DNA of 64,000 nt from Bettongia penicillata ogilbyi. Lineage: Eukaryota; Chordata; Mammalia; Diprotodontia; Potoroidae. The notes under the pieces were generated by a model. The model was not told the origin of the DNA and made no database searches. It saw only the letters and a list, made by a program, of their open reading frames with translations. Shown piece by piece: positions 1 to 11,689 of this stretch (position 1 is the stretch's first letter; the number at the start of each line of letters is the position of its first letter). Where the stretch lies: the NCBI GenBank assembly GCA_023548195.1, contig JAJHZJ010000009.1, forward strand, positions 3,019,501-3,083,500, given 5' to 3'. The position numbers and the translations under genes are program-made.

Positions 1-1135
1 AAATACAATATAATTTGAGGAGAGGGTAATAGCTAGGGAGATCAAGAAAGTCTTCCCATAGACTGGGACCTGAGTTGATCCTTGGAAGAAGCTGGTCTAA
101 AAGGTACAGGTGAGGAAGGAGGACAAGGGAAAGAAGTCATGGAAAGGGGAGATGCCATCCTAATTTGGGGGACTAACAAGTAGGTATAGTAGCACACAGG
201 ATGGCCTGATAGCACAGGTTCTTTGATCTGCTTTTCTGAAGAAAAGAGAGCTTCAAAGGGGTCAACAATCTCACTTTAATTACAGATAAGTAGAAAGAAG
301 TAAGGATAGAAAACACAAGCAGAGAAATTAGCATACATATTTGACAGGGCTCCAACTATCTGAACAAAGTAATACAACCACCTACATATACCACTAGACT
401 TGAGAAGCACCAACATCTGAGTAGGTAGGTAGTTCTAGTAGGTAGGGGCTCTTAACAAATAACTACTCAGAGTCCCATCCAGGGAATCAAAAAGTCCTTC
501 TCATGAAAGCAAAAAGCAAAGCAAAAGGCCAGCCTCCCAGAATATATAACAAAGACAGCCCCTGATTGACTCAGAGTAAGTAGACATGAAACTTACATGG
601 TTCAGCACAACTGTGTATTATCAGGGTTCAAAGGAGATCAATGCTTCACAAGTTCACAATTTAGCCTGAGCCTAGAAAACTAAGCTCCAAAAAGAAAACA
701 ACAAAAATCCCACATTACTTACACTTACAGTAGGGAATTTTGCATGAAGGAGAAAAATGTGCAGCAAATTTAGAAAGGCAGGTTGTAGACTGACTCTGAT
801 GAACTTTGTGTTTTATCTCAGAGGCAACAAGGAACCTCTCCCTCGTTTCTTTATAAGTCCTGAATATACTGAGCTTCTTTCCTGATCTTGTATTAAAACT
901 TCAGAGAGGGAGAAAAGGAAATAGATTTGGGGATGGGAGGGGTGGGTTAAAGGATTAGAATTTGTAGAAAGACAGGTTTTCAGGAAGAAGCTTTCTCTAC
1001 AGAGATGTCCCTTCATAGGGAGATCAGGATTCTCAATTACTACCATGGGAGAGGGTCAGGGACTGGACCTTTGTTTCCATTGCTGTATAGAACTTCCTGG
1101 TGACAATGATCCTTCTATTAATGCCACTTGGAGCC
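1..1135. other. Unannotated AT-rich sequence
   Basis: I recognise no gene or repeat here. The open frames on both strands are short and have no family resemblance. A small GTAGGTAGGTAG cluster near 420-445 is the only local repetition. Confidence 0.5.
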
Positions 1136-1137
1136 TT

Positions 1138-1245
1138 AGGATTTTCTAGAACACTGAAAGGATAAGTGAATTGTCTAGGGTCACACAGTCAATATATATG
1201 TCAGAAGTGAGACTGTGGTTTTGAATTTGTCTCTCTTCACAAAGT
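1138..1245 (-). repeat. MIR/CORE-SINE fragment
   Basis: It contains the reversed MIR core: 'aagtgaattgtctagggtcacacagtca' in outline, followed by a degraded 'gtcagaagtgagactgtg...tttgaattt' block. Old and diverged. Confidence 0.6.
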
Positions 1246-1249
1246 CATT

Positions 1250-1755
1250 TGTCCTCATCTCTCTGGTTATTTTTCCTTAATAACTTGACTGCAACATTCC
1301 CTTGGGCAGTGGCCTGAAAGATAGCCCTATGCTCCATACAGAGGGAGAAGACACCTGCCTGGCTAGAGAAAGTTGAATGTAATGACTATATAACTACTCC
1401 ATGAGACTTATTTGAATGTCATAGATATAATTTGAGAGAGGATATCAAGGGAAGAAACTGAGGAGTGTGAAATTTGGATTGGTAGACTGAAGCCCTCTGA
1501 GAGATGGGCATTGATAGAAAACCTCATATTCCTAGTGTTTGCAACTCTAGAGACTGTTGAGAATAGACATTCTCTGGGTGAGATCATTCCCTCTCTTCTA
1601 TTTGGAACTGACCACCTTGCTCACTCCTAGTTAAATAATTCATTTACTCTTGCATATTCCTTGGTTTATTCTAATTTATAGAATTTCTATGATATCAGTT
1701 TGCTTTCTGGTAGGACGTATGGGTTTATTCACTAATAACTCTTTTTTAGGTTTTA
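1250..1755. other. Unannotated sequence
   Basis: No repeat or open frame that I can name; AT-rich unique sequence. Confidence 0.4.
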
Positions 1756-1784
1756 TTATATTTTTATTTATGCTGTTAAATTAT

Positions 1785-1978
1785 TTCCCAGTCATATTTT
1801 TATATAATTTACCTCCAATTACATGTTAAAACAATATAATATATTTTTTTTAAATTTTGAGTTCCAAATTCTATTTCTCTTTCCCTCCTGTCCCCTCTTC
1901 CTGAGACAGTAAGCAATCCCATATAATTTGTACATGTGTAATCATGTAAAACTTTTCCATATTAATCATAACTAATAA
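1785..1978 (-). repeat. L1 LINE 3' end fragment
   Basis: An A/T-rich stretch leads into 'aaattttgagttccaaatt' and a pyrimidine-rich block ending in 'cagtaagcaatcccatataa'. The same series marks the 3' end of the L1-like element at 19.2-19.6 kb, also on the minus strand. Only the 3' UTR is present, as in a 5'-truncated insertion. Confidence 0.6.
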
Positions 1979-2134
1979 CTCTTTGTGATAGTCTTATGCT
2001 GCAGTCAGCATTAAGTGGGACAGGGCTAAGTCAACAAGTGTAAGCTAAGGGGCTACCTTCCTCCAACTAATAACAATCAGAGAGGGAGACTTTTTATTTT
2101 TAATAAACTCATTGCATTCTTAGATTAAAGCAAT

Positions 2135-2149
2135 GATAGATAGACAGAC

Positions 2150-2234
<85 letters not shown>
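2135..2234. repeat. (GATA)n/(GACA)n microsatellite
   Basis: A compound tetranucleotide tract of about 100 bp: mixed GATA/GACA, then GACA units, then an uninterrupted GATA run. Likely length-polymorphic. Confidence 0.97.
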
Positions 2235-2647
2235 TCAAAAGCTACTTCTCTAAAGGCTCTTAAAGTAGAGGGGAGTCTCTAGCTTTCCACTCATCACCTT
2301 AGTCCTTTGTAGCAAATGAGCTTTTCAGCTGGGAGCAAGATAGCATAGGGAGAGCATCTCAGAACCCAGCACAGGACTATTTCTCAGGGCACCAAGAAGG
2401 TGCCCAAGAAGGATCCTTTAGAAGCTATCTGACTGGGTGGCAGAGTCAGGACCAAAGTAAGAGACTACTTAAGGAACAAGTTGTCCAAGGTCATTTGTTT
2501 TCATTATCAAGGATAGCCCATGACAAAAAGTGTAAAGTAAATGAAGCTTGTCACAGGGAAAGTTGTGCCTTTTTCTTTTCCTTTCCCTCTCTCATGTGCC
2601 CTCTCCTCATGGTCTTGTGGTTTCTCTTTAAGAACAAAGCTTTCAAT

Positions 2648-3450
2648 ATGACAAAAAAAGAAAATTAAAAATGTTAGAGAAAATGTGAGAAAATCAGAAC
2701 CCTACTGCATTGCTGGTGGAGATGTGAATTTATCCAGCCATTTGGCAGAGCAATTTGGAACTAGGTCCAAAGGGCTATAAAACTGTACATACCCTTTGAT
2801 CCAGCAATGCTACTACTAGGATCTTATCCCAAAGAGATCATAAAAAAGGACCTACATGTAAAAAATATTTATAGCAATTCTTTATGTGGTGTGAAAGAAT
2901 TGAAAACTCCCCCATCAATGGAGGAATGGCTGAACAAGTTGTGATATATGAATGTAATGGAGTACTATTATGTTATAAGAAATGATGAGTAGGTGGATTT
3001 CAGAAAAGCTTAGAAAGACCTTCATGAACTGATACTGAGCAAAGTGAGTAGAACCAGAAGATCACTGTGCACAGTAACAGCAACATTGTACAATGATCAA
3101 CTTCGATAGACTTAGCTTTTCTCACCAATACAGTGATCATAGTCAATTCCAAAAGACTCATGATTGAAAATACACCCAGAGAAAGAACTATGGAGTCTGA
3201 ATGCAGATTGATCCTATTTCCATATTTTTTTCCTTTTTCTTTGTGGTTTTTCCCTTTTGTTCTGATTCTTCTTTCACAATATGACTAATGTGGAAATATG
3301 TTTAATATGATGCTGCATGTATAAACTATATCAGATTGCTTACCATTTTGGGGAAGAGAGAGGGAAGGAAGGGAGGAAGAAAAAATGCGGGACTCAAAAT
3401 TTTATAAAGGTGAATGTTGAAAAATATTTTCACATGTAATTGAAAACTGA
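2648..3450 (+). mobile_element. L1 LINE, 5'-truncated 3' end
   Basis: This reads as the 3' end of an L1 element. Recognisable landmarks run in order: 'gcattgctggtggagatgtg' at about 2709, the 'atggaggaatggctgaacaa' block at about 2918, 'gaatgtaatggagtacta' at about 2951, and the purine-rich 3' UTR ending in 'gtgaatgttgaaaaatattttc' at about 3410-3433. No intact ORF2 remains. This is a 5'-truncated, retrotransposition-dead copy. Confidence 0.75.
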
Positions 3451-3454
3451 AAGG

Positions 3455-3582
3455 GGGCTTAGAGTTCATCAAATCCAACCTTATTATTTTACATATTATA
3501 GAAGCCAGGGCCCAGGGGCTGAAAGATCAGAGCTGAGACTTGATTCCAAATCCAGTGCTCTCTCTTCCAAAGAAATGGAGCA
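3455..3582 (-). repeat. MIR fragment
   Basis: Reversed MIR: 'agttcatcaaatccaacctt' followed by a degraded 'gaagccagggcccagggg' and 'gattccaaatccagtgctct' end block. Confidence 0.6.
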
Positions 3583-3589
3583 AGGAAAC

Positions 3590-3692
3590 CTGGTAAATTA
3601 ATCAATGAGTAAGCATTTGCTAAACACTTATTATATACCAAACATTGTGAACGGCTCTGTACATACGGGTCTATAAAGGAAAGTACCAAAAT
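3590..3692 (-). repeat. L2 LINE 3' end fragment
   Basis: It carries the antisense L2 terminus: 'aagcatttgctaaacactta', then 'taccaaacattgtgaacggc' in place of the usual 'tgccaggcactgtgctaag'. Confidence 0.55.
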
Positions 3693-3884
3693 CTAAGATT
3701 CAAAACAGTTGGATTTTCATGGAATCTCTTCTCCCAACACAATATACTTTTCTTCTCTCTAGTTCTTAGTTTCTCTACCTCTCAAATGAAAGTGCTAAAG
3801 CTAAGTCATCTGGTCCAACACAGTATGATTCTCTTACCAAAATTCATTCAGCTAAATGTGTTGTGGACTTAATGTGTTCTTGTT

Positions 3885-4126
3885 GCTTATTTGTTTTACT
3901 TTCGTGCCCAATTCTTCATGACTCCGTTTATGGTTTCCTTGGCAAAGATACTGAAATGGTTTGCTATTTCCTTCTTCAGCTCATTTTACAGAGGAGAAAA
4001 CTGAGGCAAACAGAGTTAAGTGACTTGCTGAGAGTCACATAGCTCACAAATGTCTGAGGTCAAATCTGAACTCAGGAAGACAAGTCTTTCTGACTCCAGG
4101 TCCAGAACTCTATCCAATATGTCACC
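3885..4126 (-). repeat. tRNA-derived marsupial SINE, near full length
   Basis: Read on the minus strand it has a tRNA-like head ('gatagagttctggacctgga'), then a CORE-like centre, then the 'ccaaggaaacc' and 'agtcatgaagaattgggcac' tail. This tail block is what separates the family from MIR. It appears to be the same family as the copies at 15.5, 17.2, 25.1, 30.7, 35.7, 40.0, 43.8 and 52.4 kb. Confidence 0.8.
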
Positions 4127-4375
4127 TATTTTCAAATTTCCAAATCAGGAGATTTGATTTGAAAAAGAAGACCTTTTCTCCTTAAAAAACATGTAGTTGA
4201 AACCATGAAAACCATGAAATCCTCCCACGTCAGGAACTTCCAAGGGGACCGACTTTTTTTAAAGGCCTACAGCAGTGGAAAGCCAAAAGAAAGAACCACT
4301 AATCAGGGAATTTTGGATATTAAGATTAGGTTGGGCCTAGAGGAGTTGTACTCTCAAGCAAACAAAGGGACTATG

Positions 4376-4530
4376 CAATCATAGATTTAGAACTGGAAAG
4401 GACCTTCAAGGCTATCTACCCTAATGACTCCATTTTACAGAGAGGAAACTGAGTTTCAGAGAATTAAATAATTTGCCCAAAGACACATAGGGTGGCCATG
4501 AAAACTGGGCTAAGTGGTGAGTGCCTCCCT
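4376..4530 (-). repeat. MIR fragment
   Basis: Reversed MIR, with 'atagatttagaactggaaag' at the start and 'attttacagagaggaaactg' in the centre. Confidence 0.7.
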
Positions 4531-4649
4531 CCAAAAAACCAAAAGGAAAAGAAAGAAAAGCTAAAACAGTGAGAAGACATTTTGATCAGATCATATTCTC
4601 ATGGCTGAATCCCTACAGCAAGCTTCAAATTCCAACGTTCAGAAATAAA

Positions 4650-5110
4650 TCAAAATAACTTTTCCGTGTTTAGCCTCATTTTGTCACAGCACTTGGCTTT
4701 GAGTTAGAAAGCAACAGGTATCGTGATGTCTCTTCCCGGAACACAGGAGCAATTTTAAAGGGCAATTATGGGGATTGGGAAGGGGAGGAGGGGAAATGTT
4801 TCTCTTCTATTGATGTATGATTGCACCCATGCTGTTTGGAGCTATATCTTCTGAGAGCTCTGCTAAGAAGTGTTATTTGCAGGAGCCTGACAGACAGAAG
4901 TGATTGTGTTTGGCAGGTCTAAATGTATTATTTTAGCTTGTCTCCGTGGAAAGATTCCTTGAGATGTGCTGGCCTTTTAAAGTGCTAAGGACAATGGGAG
5001 CATAACAGCCTCAATTGTGACTGCCAAGATGGATCAGACAGATGGATAATAGAGCAGCAAGGTTTTCTTCATTCAGCCCTGCTCAGCTCCAGCCCAGCTC
5101 TTCTGCTGCC
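4650..5110. other. Repeat-free island, candidate conserved non-coding element
   Basis: About 460 bp without a recognisable repeat, between MIR and antisense L2. It has mixed composition, with words such as 'ttttaaagggcaattatggg' and 'gacagacagaagtgattgtg', and no open frame of note. The resemblance to a regulatory element is by texture only; no conservation data were available. Confidence 0.3.
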
Positions 5111-5349
5111 TCTGTGAACTCAGACCCCAGGAAAACCGATTTGTCCATCTATCCTCAAAATGTTTATATTTACTCCACGAATATTTATTGAGAGTCGCCT
5201 GTATGTTCTGCCCTAAATGCTGGAGGTGGGGCTGGGGTAGAGATCAAGGAAGGTGGAGAGTTAGGAGTATTTTTACAAGATGCCCTAAAACATAAAACTA
5301 GAGGAACTAACAATGAATGAGGCATGAAAATCTATCATTCGATTCATCC

Positions 5350-5782
5350 ATAAGTCAATCAATAAACACTTATTAAGCACTTACTCCTGTGTGACTGGCT
5401 TTGTCCTAAGTGCTAGAGTTTTAAAGAAGTAAAAAATATAGTTTCAGTCCACAAGGAGCCCACCTTCTAATGACGTAGGCATCACATCATGCAAATAATT
5501 ATGTATACACAAAATATATACAATATAAATGAGAGATAATCCCAGAAGAAAGACATGGAGGGGTAGAGGAGACTGGGAAAGTCCTCTTGCAGAAAGCAGA
5601 GTTTGAACTGAATCTTGAAGAATCCAGGGAAGCTAGGAAACAGGTGAGAAGGGAAAGTTTTCCAGGTATAGAGGAGCCAGTGAAGAGATAAGAAAGGTAG
5701 CAAATGGGTCCCTTACTGTAGATAAGGAATGGTGAGAAGGCTAGTGTGAATGTTGATGGTTTGTAGAGTACATGGAGGAGAG
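5350..5782 (-). repeat. L2 LINE 3' region, antisense
   Basis: It opens with the antisense L2 end ('caataaacacttattaagca') and continues through 'caaggagcccaccttctaat' and 'tgaactgaatcttgaagaat'. These are antisense forms of the conserved last few hundred bases of L2. The open frames lying over it are incidental. Confidence 0.65.
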
Positions 5783-5783
5783 T

Positions 5784-6350
5784 AAAGTTAGTCATTAAAC
5801 ATTTATTAAGCACCTATCATGTGTCAGTCATTATGCTAAGTTCTAGGGATAAAAAAGGGACAAAAGACTGTCGTTGCCCTCAAGGAGCTTATAATCTAAT
5901 GGAGGAGATAATGTGTGAAAAAATATATACCAAGCAAGCTGTATATTGGAAGACTTCTTGTAGGAGAGATTTTAGTCCTAACTTAAAGGAATCTGGGATA
6001 CTCGGTAGCCAGAGCAGAAGAAGGAGAGCATTCCAGCCAGAGAGAAAGCCCAGAGCTGAGAGATGGAGTGATTTGTTTGTAGAATAGCCAGGAGGCCAGG
6101 GTCACTGGATCAAAAAGTATGTGTTGGAGAGTAAATTGTGAGAGGATTGGAACGGTAGAAAGGGCCTGCGTTATGAAGGGATTGGATATGTACACCTGAA
6201 ATTAAGCAGTAAGAGAAGAGTCCAATAACTGTGAAAGATGAGAATGTAAGAGAACCCAGAGGCTGTTTGTGACAGGCTTTTTTCTGAGTATACAATCTTG
6301 GGACCAAATGAGGGTACAGATGGTAAGAATTCAGTGGGAGTTTAGAGAAG
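5784..6350 (-). repeat. L2 LINE 3' region, second antisense copy
   Basis: A second copy follows the first immediately: 'aaacatttattaagcaccta', 'ctcaaggagcttataatcta', 'ggagagcattccagccagag' and 'ggccagggtcactggatcaa'. It extends further into L2 than the first copy. Two independent insertions or a duplication could explain the head-to-tail arrangement. Confidence 0.7.
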
Positions 6351-7190
6351 GGAGGAGAGATCATTGTTGACCTGGGTGATTAAGGCATCCTTTACAGAGA
6401 AAACAATGGTTAGACCTTAAAACATGGGTGCATTTCAAATAGGAACAGAAAAATTCATTCCACTAAAGGGATGATTGTGTAAACAAAGGCAAGGATGATA
6501 TCAGGTAGATAGAAGATTAAACCATACAATGAAGTTCATGGATGGATCTATAACAGATTAAATAAAACTCAGGAAGTTTGGTTCATATCCCTTACTTTTG
6601 AGAATGGCATTAGATACAGTGCCCCAAAGTCATCTTTTCTTACCTTTGGCAGAGACAGAATGCTGGGCTAGAATGTATGAGACCCTCCCAGGGAGGAAAG
6701 AGATGAGAAGAGGGAATTTCAAGATGAGAACAGGTGAGAAGACCTTAAAGCTAGGGAGAGGCAATATTGGCTGAGAAAATTACAATCCATCAGCCAGCCG
6801 GTTACATGCAGAATACTAAAGGGGAAGAACAGAGCTGCTATTATTCAGGTTTAATGGAGGATCTGGCACATACACAGACCCCATTAGGTTGCTCAGTTGA
6901 TATACCCTGTCTCTGTAGAAAATGCTAGGGAACTTGCTTCCAGCAGAATCATGATAGTGTATAGGGGAAGTACCTTGAAGAGATCATTCAGCACCTGTGG
7001 ACATTCAGTAACTGGTCCTTGTCTGGTAATTCAGTGGAAGAGGAGATTTTTTGATCACCTGTGGAGGTATTTAAGAAGACCTGTCAACTTTGGCTATCAC
7101 CTCTTTTGGCCTCAGTTGCTCTTGGGGGATTTCATGACTTCTTAGTGACTAAGTCTATCTCTTCCTGTGAAGGGAATTTTGGACACCAAA
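6350..7190. other. Unannotated sequence
   Basis: No gene is supported. The short plus-strand frames at 6897-7145 and 7061-7318 run into the LINE 3' end that follows, so part of this stretch may be more of that element, too decayed to identify. Confidence 0.35.
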
Positions 7191-7546
7191 TTTGTGTTTA
7201 CCTAAAAGACTATTTTATGGAGAACTCATACAAGGTAAGTGCTTGCATGGAGATCAGAAAAAGTGATAAAAGAATACATTTAAAGTCTCCCTGGAGAACT
7301 TTGGAATCGATTGAGTGATGTGGAGACACTGGCACAAGATCATCCAGCATGGTGTGGCTGCATCAAAGAAGGCACTGTACTTATTTAGACACATCTCTGC
7401 TCCCAATGTTCATGTGGGCTGTATGTCTGACCTGTGATAGAACCTTCTGAGATCATATTGATCTGATCAGCCATAGTTGGACACATTGTACCTTGACTGC
7501 AACATAGTGACGCCATTTTGGTCCTCTTCGAGAATGAAGGACAACA
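7190..7546 (+). mobile_element. 3' end of APE-type LINE (same family as 31.1-34.9 kb)
   Basis: The translation in shifting frames gives a C-terminal pattern seen in this LINE family: a basic stretch, a 'W..T/E...' stretch, and a C-x2-C...H-x4-H-like finger with the local sequence 'DHIDLISHSWTH' at about 7453-7488. The 3' terminus 'tttggtcctcttcgagaatg' at about 7518 matches the terminus of the element at 31.1 kb, read on the minus strand. Frames are broken, and it is not functional. Confidence 0.55.
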
Positions 7547-8465
7547 GCCAACCTACCAGCCCATCCCTCTTCATAGTCTAGTGAATTTGGAAGATCGTCT
7601 TGAGGGTGCTCCTGAATACTTATATTCCAGGTCCCAGGTTTGCAGTTAAAGTTTTCAGTCTTGAGGCTCAAGGAGTGACCCTCAAGTAACATTTTGAACT
7701 TCAGTCCAATTGTAGATGAGACAAGAATTTATCAAGCAGTTATGCCTCCTTTGAGTGTGAGTTAGCTGAGACTGATGCTATGGAAGAGCTAAACTAACTT
7801 GAGATTACTTTTCCAGAGACCATTATAAGGGAAAGTACACCCAAGTGCTATTGGGTAAAATATTTGTACTTTCCTCTTGCTATATCTTCAAAGTAAATAT
7901 CACTTTGAAAAAGCTACTCAATGCAGCTCACTGAAATGAATTGAAATGGTTAAATGGAACCAGGGTGCTAATCATGGGCACCTAACAATGACGAACCCAA
8001 CTGGTGAGGACTGGAACTGATGACAGTGGGAGAGATACTGTAATCCCTCAGTGTTACCCCTTGAAATTTTGAGGGATGGATGCAACAACCTAGCTCTGGG
8101 AGAGAGAATCAGAATGTACTCACTGCACAGGCTTCAGGAATGCCAAGGAGGCTGAGAGAATGTTTCAAGGGAGTCAAGGAAATTTCAGTTGGAGAGGCAA
8201 ACTTGATTTCCAAAAGCACCAAGGAGGAGGAATGCAAGGAGAAAGCCAAGAAAAATTGTCTGAAAGTGAGTTAAGAAAACTGGTAAGAAGACCCAAATGA
8301 AGTATAATGTGGACAAAGCCAATTGTAGGAGTAGGATAGGGACCAGATTAAGTACCAATGAATAGTCCAGTTTGGCTCAAGTATACCTTGTGTAAAAAGG
8401 AGCACTGTGAAATAGGAAAGTTATGTTGGCAGCCTATTGTCTAGGGCCTAAAAAAACAGGATAAA
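7547..8465. other. Unannotated sequence
   Basis: No repeat recognised. The frame at 8080-8274 is lysine- and glutamate-rich and has no visible domain. It is not called as a gene. Confidence 0.35.
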
Positions 8466-8467
8466 GA

Positions 8468-8662
8468 GCATGTATTTTATTTGGTAGGCAATGGGGGATG
8501 ACTGAAGGTTTTTGAGATGGAGAGTGAAGTGTTCAGACTTTTGTATAAAACAGACTAATTTGGCAGTTGTGCAAAGGAAGGATTAGAGAGAAGTCAGGGA
8601 AATCAGCTAAGAGTATATTATAATAATTTAGGGAAGAAGTGATAAGGGCACTTAAATGGGCA
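8468..8662 (-). repeat. L2 LINE fragment, antisense
   Basis: It carries 'gactgaaggtttttgagatg' followed by 'gtgttcagacttttgtataa' and 'ctaatttggcagttgtgcaa'. These are antisense forms of an L2 segment upstream of its 3' terminus. Confidence 0.6.
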
Positions 8663-8664
8663 TC

Positions 8665-9290
8665 CTGTGGCATGTGGAAACATTTTAGATTAGCAAACTA
8701 AATCCTAGGTGGGATCTTGGTGTCAAAAATATTTTGCTTTTATCTTGAAATAGAGTTGAGGACCCACATGCCAGAATGTGATATCTTAGCACACATATTT
8801 TGACTAAGCAATTTGAGGAACTTTTGGGGATGATTAAAAGCATACTTCTTCCTGGACTCATCAGTCATTGTTCTGAGATTCAAATTTCACAAGTGGAATC
8901 AATAGTCTGGTGGTTGATACTTATATTGCCATTGAACCTAACACTGCATTTGGGGGACACTTTTAATGACAAATCAAAGGATTTTCTTGAATATGTATTC
9001 TGTTATGAAGCCCTCCAGTAATGTCTCCAATGGCATTAAGCTTAACATTTCTAATGGTACTAACCTGGTCCTAGCCAGGGAGATTCATGATGCCATTTGC
9101 CATAAAAATGCAAGAAGAAATTTTTACTTTAATGACAAAGACATAGTGTTTTTGTCAACAAGGTTAACAGAATACAGAAAATGCCTGTGCCGCACTATCT
9201 GAAGGTCAGCTTACACAAAAGTAACTCCTGGTCAGACTCCAAAAGTTTACATTGATGCTCTATTTTCAGATCAAATGTGTGGATTCAAAT
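8665..9290. other. Unannotated sequence
   Basis: Two overlapping plus-strand frames (8800-9021 and 8966-9202) show no domain I recognise. No repeat assignment. I leave it open whether this is an old DNA transposon. Confidence 0.35.
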
Positions 9291-9296
9291 TCCACA

Positions 9297-9487
9297 AGAA
9301 GAAAGAAGAGAACAGAGAGGAGAAGAGAGGAGAAGGGAAGAGAGGAAAGGAGAGGAGAGAATAGAGGGGGAAGGAAGTGGAGAGAGAGGGGAGGAGAAAA
9401 GAGGGGAAGAGAAGGGAGGAGATGAAAGGAGAGAAGAGGGGAGGAAAGGAGAGAAGAGAGAAGATGGGAGAAGAGGAGAGGAAGAAA
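9297..9487. repeat. Purine-rich (GGAGA/GAAGA)n low-complexity tract
   Basis: About 190 bp of nearly pure A/G on the plus strand. It generates artefactual Glu/Arg/Gly-rich and Ser/Phe/Leu-rich frames on the two strands. Confidence 0.95.
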
Positions 9488-9794
9488 TTCCTAGGAGAAT
9501 GGAAGACAAATTCCCTAAAAAATTTGGACACACAGAGTTCCTGGATAGCTGACTTCTGGCAATATCAGAAGATTATTGGTCTAGTTTGGGTGCAAAACAG
9601 GTAGGAGGAGCTCCTCAAAGAACTTGACAGACAATAGAATCTCTGCTGATGAGAAATATGAAATAATAACACTCCTGGGAATCTCAAAATGCTAAAAAAC
9701 ACATACACATAGAAGTCCTAAATCCCTGATCTCCTTAGTGTGTGTGAGAAGACTATAGGTATTACCAACTCAGTCCATTTTACATTCATCGTCA

Positions 9795-10052
9795 TCATAA
9801 TAATAGCTAGAATTTATATCTCATTGTAAAATTTGCAAAATACTTTGCACACATTCTCCCATGTGATCCTCCCAACCACCCTGTGAAGGAAGTGGTATTA
9901 TCCCCATTTTACACACAAGAAAACTGACAACTGAGGGAGATTAAGTGATTTCCCCAGGGTTACATGACTAATGAATGTTCCAGGATTCAAAGTGTGTTCT
10001 TCCTGACTTAGAGTCCAGTGCTCTATCCACAGTGCTACCTACCTATCTCACT
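9795..10052 (-). repeat. MIR/MON-type CORE-SINE, near full length
   Basis: From left to right: 'aaaatttgcaaaatactttg', 'gtgatcctcccaaccaccct', 'tatccccattttacacacaa', 'gattaagtgatttccccagg' and 'agagtccagtgctctatcca'. This is the complete order of an antisense CORE-SINE. Confidence 0.85.
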
Positions 10053-10444
10053 TTTTATAGAGAGCAGTATTGGGGGACAGAGAAAATAAAATGATTTGCC
10101 CTAAAGTCATCTGGTGGGGTAGTGTCAGTGCTGAGCCCCCATCGGTATGTCTTGTCCAGGTCTCTTTTCCCCTCAGGCCATGCTTCCTCTTTTCTGAGGC
10201 TTTAACAGATCATGTTCACTTTTTAAAGGAAGTTTGTTGGGTGCTGTGTGTGTGTTTTGAAGTTTCTCTTTATGCCTGACCTCAGTCAAAGGCAGAAGTA
10301 CAAGCCTCAAATGTCACAGGAAAGGCACTGCCTGTGGTTTATCTGCAACCCTCGCAAAATGAGTCTTGGAAACCAGCCGAGAGATGTGGAGCCTGAGTGA
10401 TAGATACAGGGAGAAACTGGAACCAAAGCACCACACCGCCCAGC

Positions 10445-10525
10445 CCTGCTGTCCCTAGCATCCAGTGAGATAATATGTATGAAAACACTTTATAAACTGT
10501 AAAGCTTTGTACAAATGGGAGTGAT
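10445..10525 (+). repeat. MIR 3' tail fragment
   Basis: A 'gagataatatgtatgaaaac' block with 'actttataaactgtaaagc' matches the MIR sense-strand tail. Confidence 0.55.
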
Positions 10526-10601
10526 TTTTATGATTTCCTTCCACGAAGGAGAGTCTTCTGAGAAGAAGAGGACAGAAGTCTGAGAGATGCCAGACAGTCT
10601 A

Positions 10602-10762
10602 TAATGTCATAAGATTATAGATTTAGGCTGGAGGGGACCCTTGAGGTCATCCTGCCCAACTTCATAATTTTACACATTAAAAAACTGAGGCCCAGAGAAC
10701 CTAAATAACTAACATGTCTGATGTGACAACATGCAGTAGAATAGGAATTCAGATCCTCTGTA
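10602..10762 (-). repeat. MIR fragment
   Basis: 'ttataatttaggctgg'-like start (about 10615), 'gaggtcatcctgcccaactt', then 'aaaactgaggcccagagaac'. Confidence 0.7.
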
Positions 10763-10787
10763 AATCAACAACTCATAGGTAACTTAG

Positions 10788-10962
10788 GTCATGAGATTAT
10801 AGGTTCAGAGTTGGGAGGGACGTCAGAGACCATCTAGCTCACCTCCCTTATTTTACAGATAAGGAACTGAGGTTTAAGATGAAGAGATTTATCCAAAGTC
10901 ATACTGGTAGGAAATAGTCAAGCAGGTCCTCTGACTACAAATCCAACATAATTTCTACTGCC
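10788..10962 (-). repeat. MIR, second adjacent copy
   Basis: 'agattataggttcagagttg', 'gagaccatctagctcacctc', 'ttttacagataaggaactga' and the 'tgactacaaatccaacataa' end. Same orientation as the preceding MIR, 26 bp away. Confidence 0.75.
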
Positions 10963-11159
10963 CCTCCCATCCCCACCTCCTCTCCTCTGTTTTGTGCTCA
11001 GAGTTGAGGCTGATGATCAAAGAAGTTGGGAAATGGCCACTGGAAGGAGTCACAGATCTGAGGGGTCAGGGGCACAGGCTACATCAGTCTCCTTTCTTTG
11101 GGGGAATGTCCAGTGAGGCACAATTCTCCCACCTCCAGAGTCTCCTCAGGGAAATTTAT

Positions 11160-11685
11160 GGAGAGAAAGGTAAAGGATCTGGAGTGAGTCACTATATGTT
11201 GTTTCCTTCTTCTAAAAATTATATTCAAATGAACTCAGGTTAAAATGAGCATCAAAGATAGCTTTGAAGAGGAAAAGAGGCCCAGACTATACAGCTCTCT
11301 TTTTGCTGTAGTGGGAGGGAAAGAGAGGAGAGGAAGTCTTATCTGCTTTGCTTGGTAATAGGTGGAAATTGATAGGCTGCTTAGGTCTTTGTAGTGCCAC
11401 CTGGGAGGGGAACTTCTTTTTCCTATGTCAGCTGCCTCTCTGAGTCAATGCCCAGCTGCCTACTTTCCATCACAACACAGATCCCCCAAAGTTCAGAGCC
11501 CCAGGACAATCACCTCAATTGCCAGAGCCCTCATTGGCAAGTTTGACTCTTGGACTGAGTATCCTAAAACACTCTTGGGCCTAGTGTGGAATCAATTGGA
11601 ATTGGGGAGATGGAGGATGGAATCAGAAACTCTGGAACTAGGAGTAGATCACAGAAAAAGACAGTGCTGCTATCTGGTACCTTCC
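11160..11685. other. Unannotated sequence
   Basis: No repeat recognised. The 112-codon plus-strand frame at 11425-11763 runs into the adjacent L1 fragment and has no domain; it is not called. Confidence 0.35.
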
Positions 11686-11689
11686 ACTT

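Noticed and set aside
2135..2234. Regular short repeats resembling a CRISPR array
   Set aside because: Four-base periodicity without spacers; simple microsatellite in a mammalian genome.
8966..9202. 78-codon plus-strand frame as a possible transposase fragment
   Set aside because: No DDE/D triad or DNA-binding motif can be made out; left as unannotated.
9271..9604. Overlapping frames of 75-91 codons on both strands
   Set aside because: Artefacts of the (GGAGA)n purine tract.
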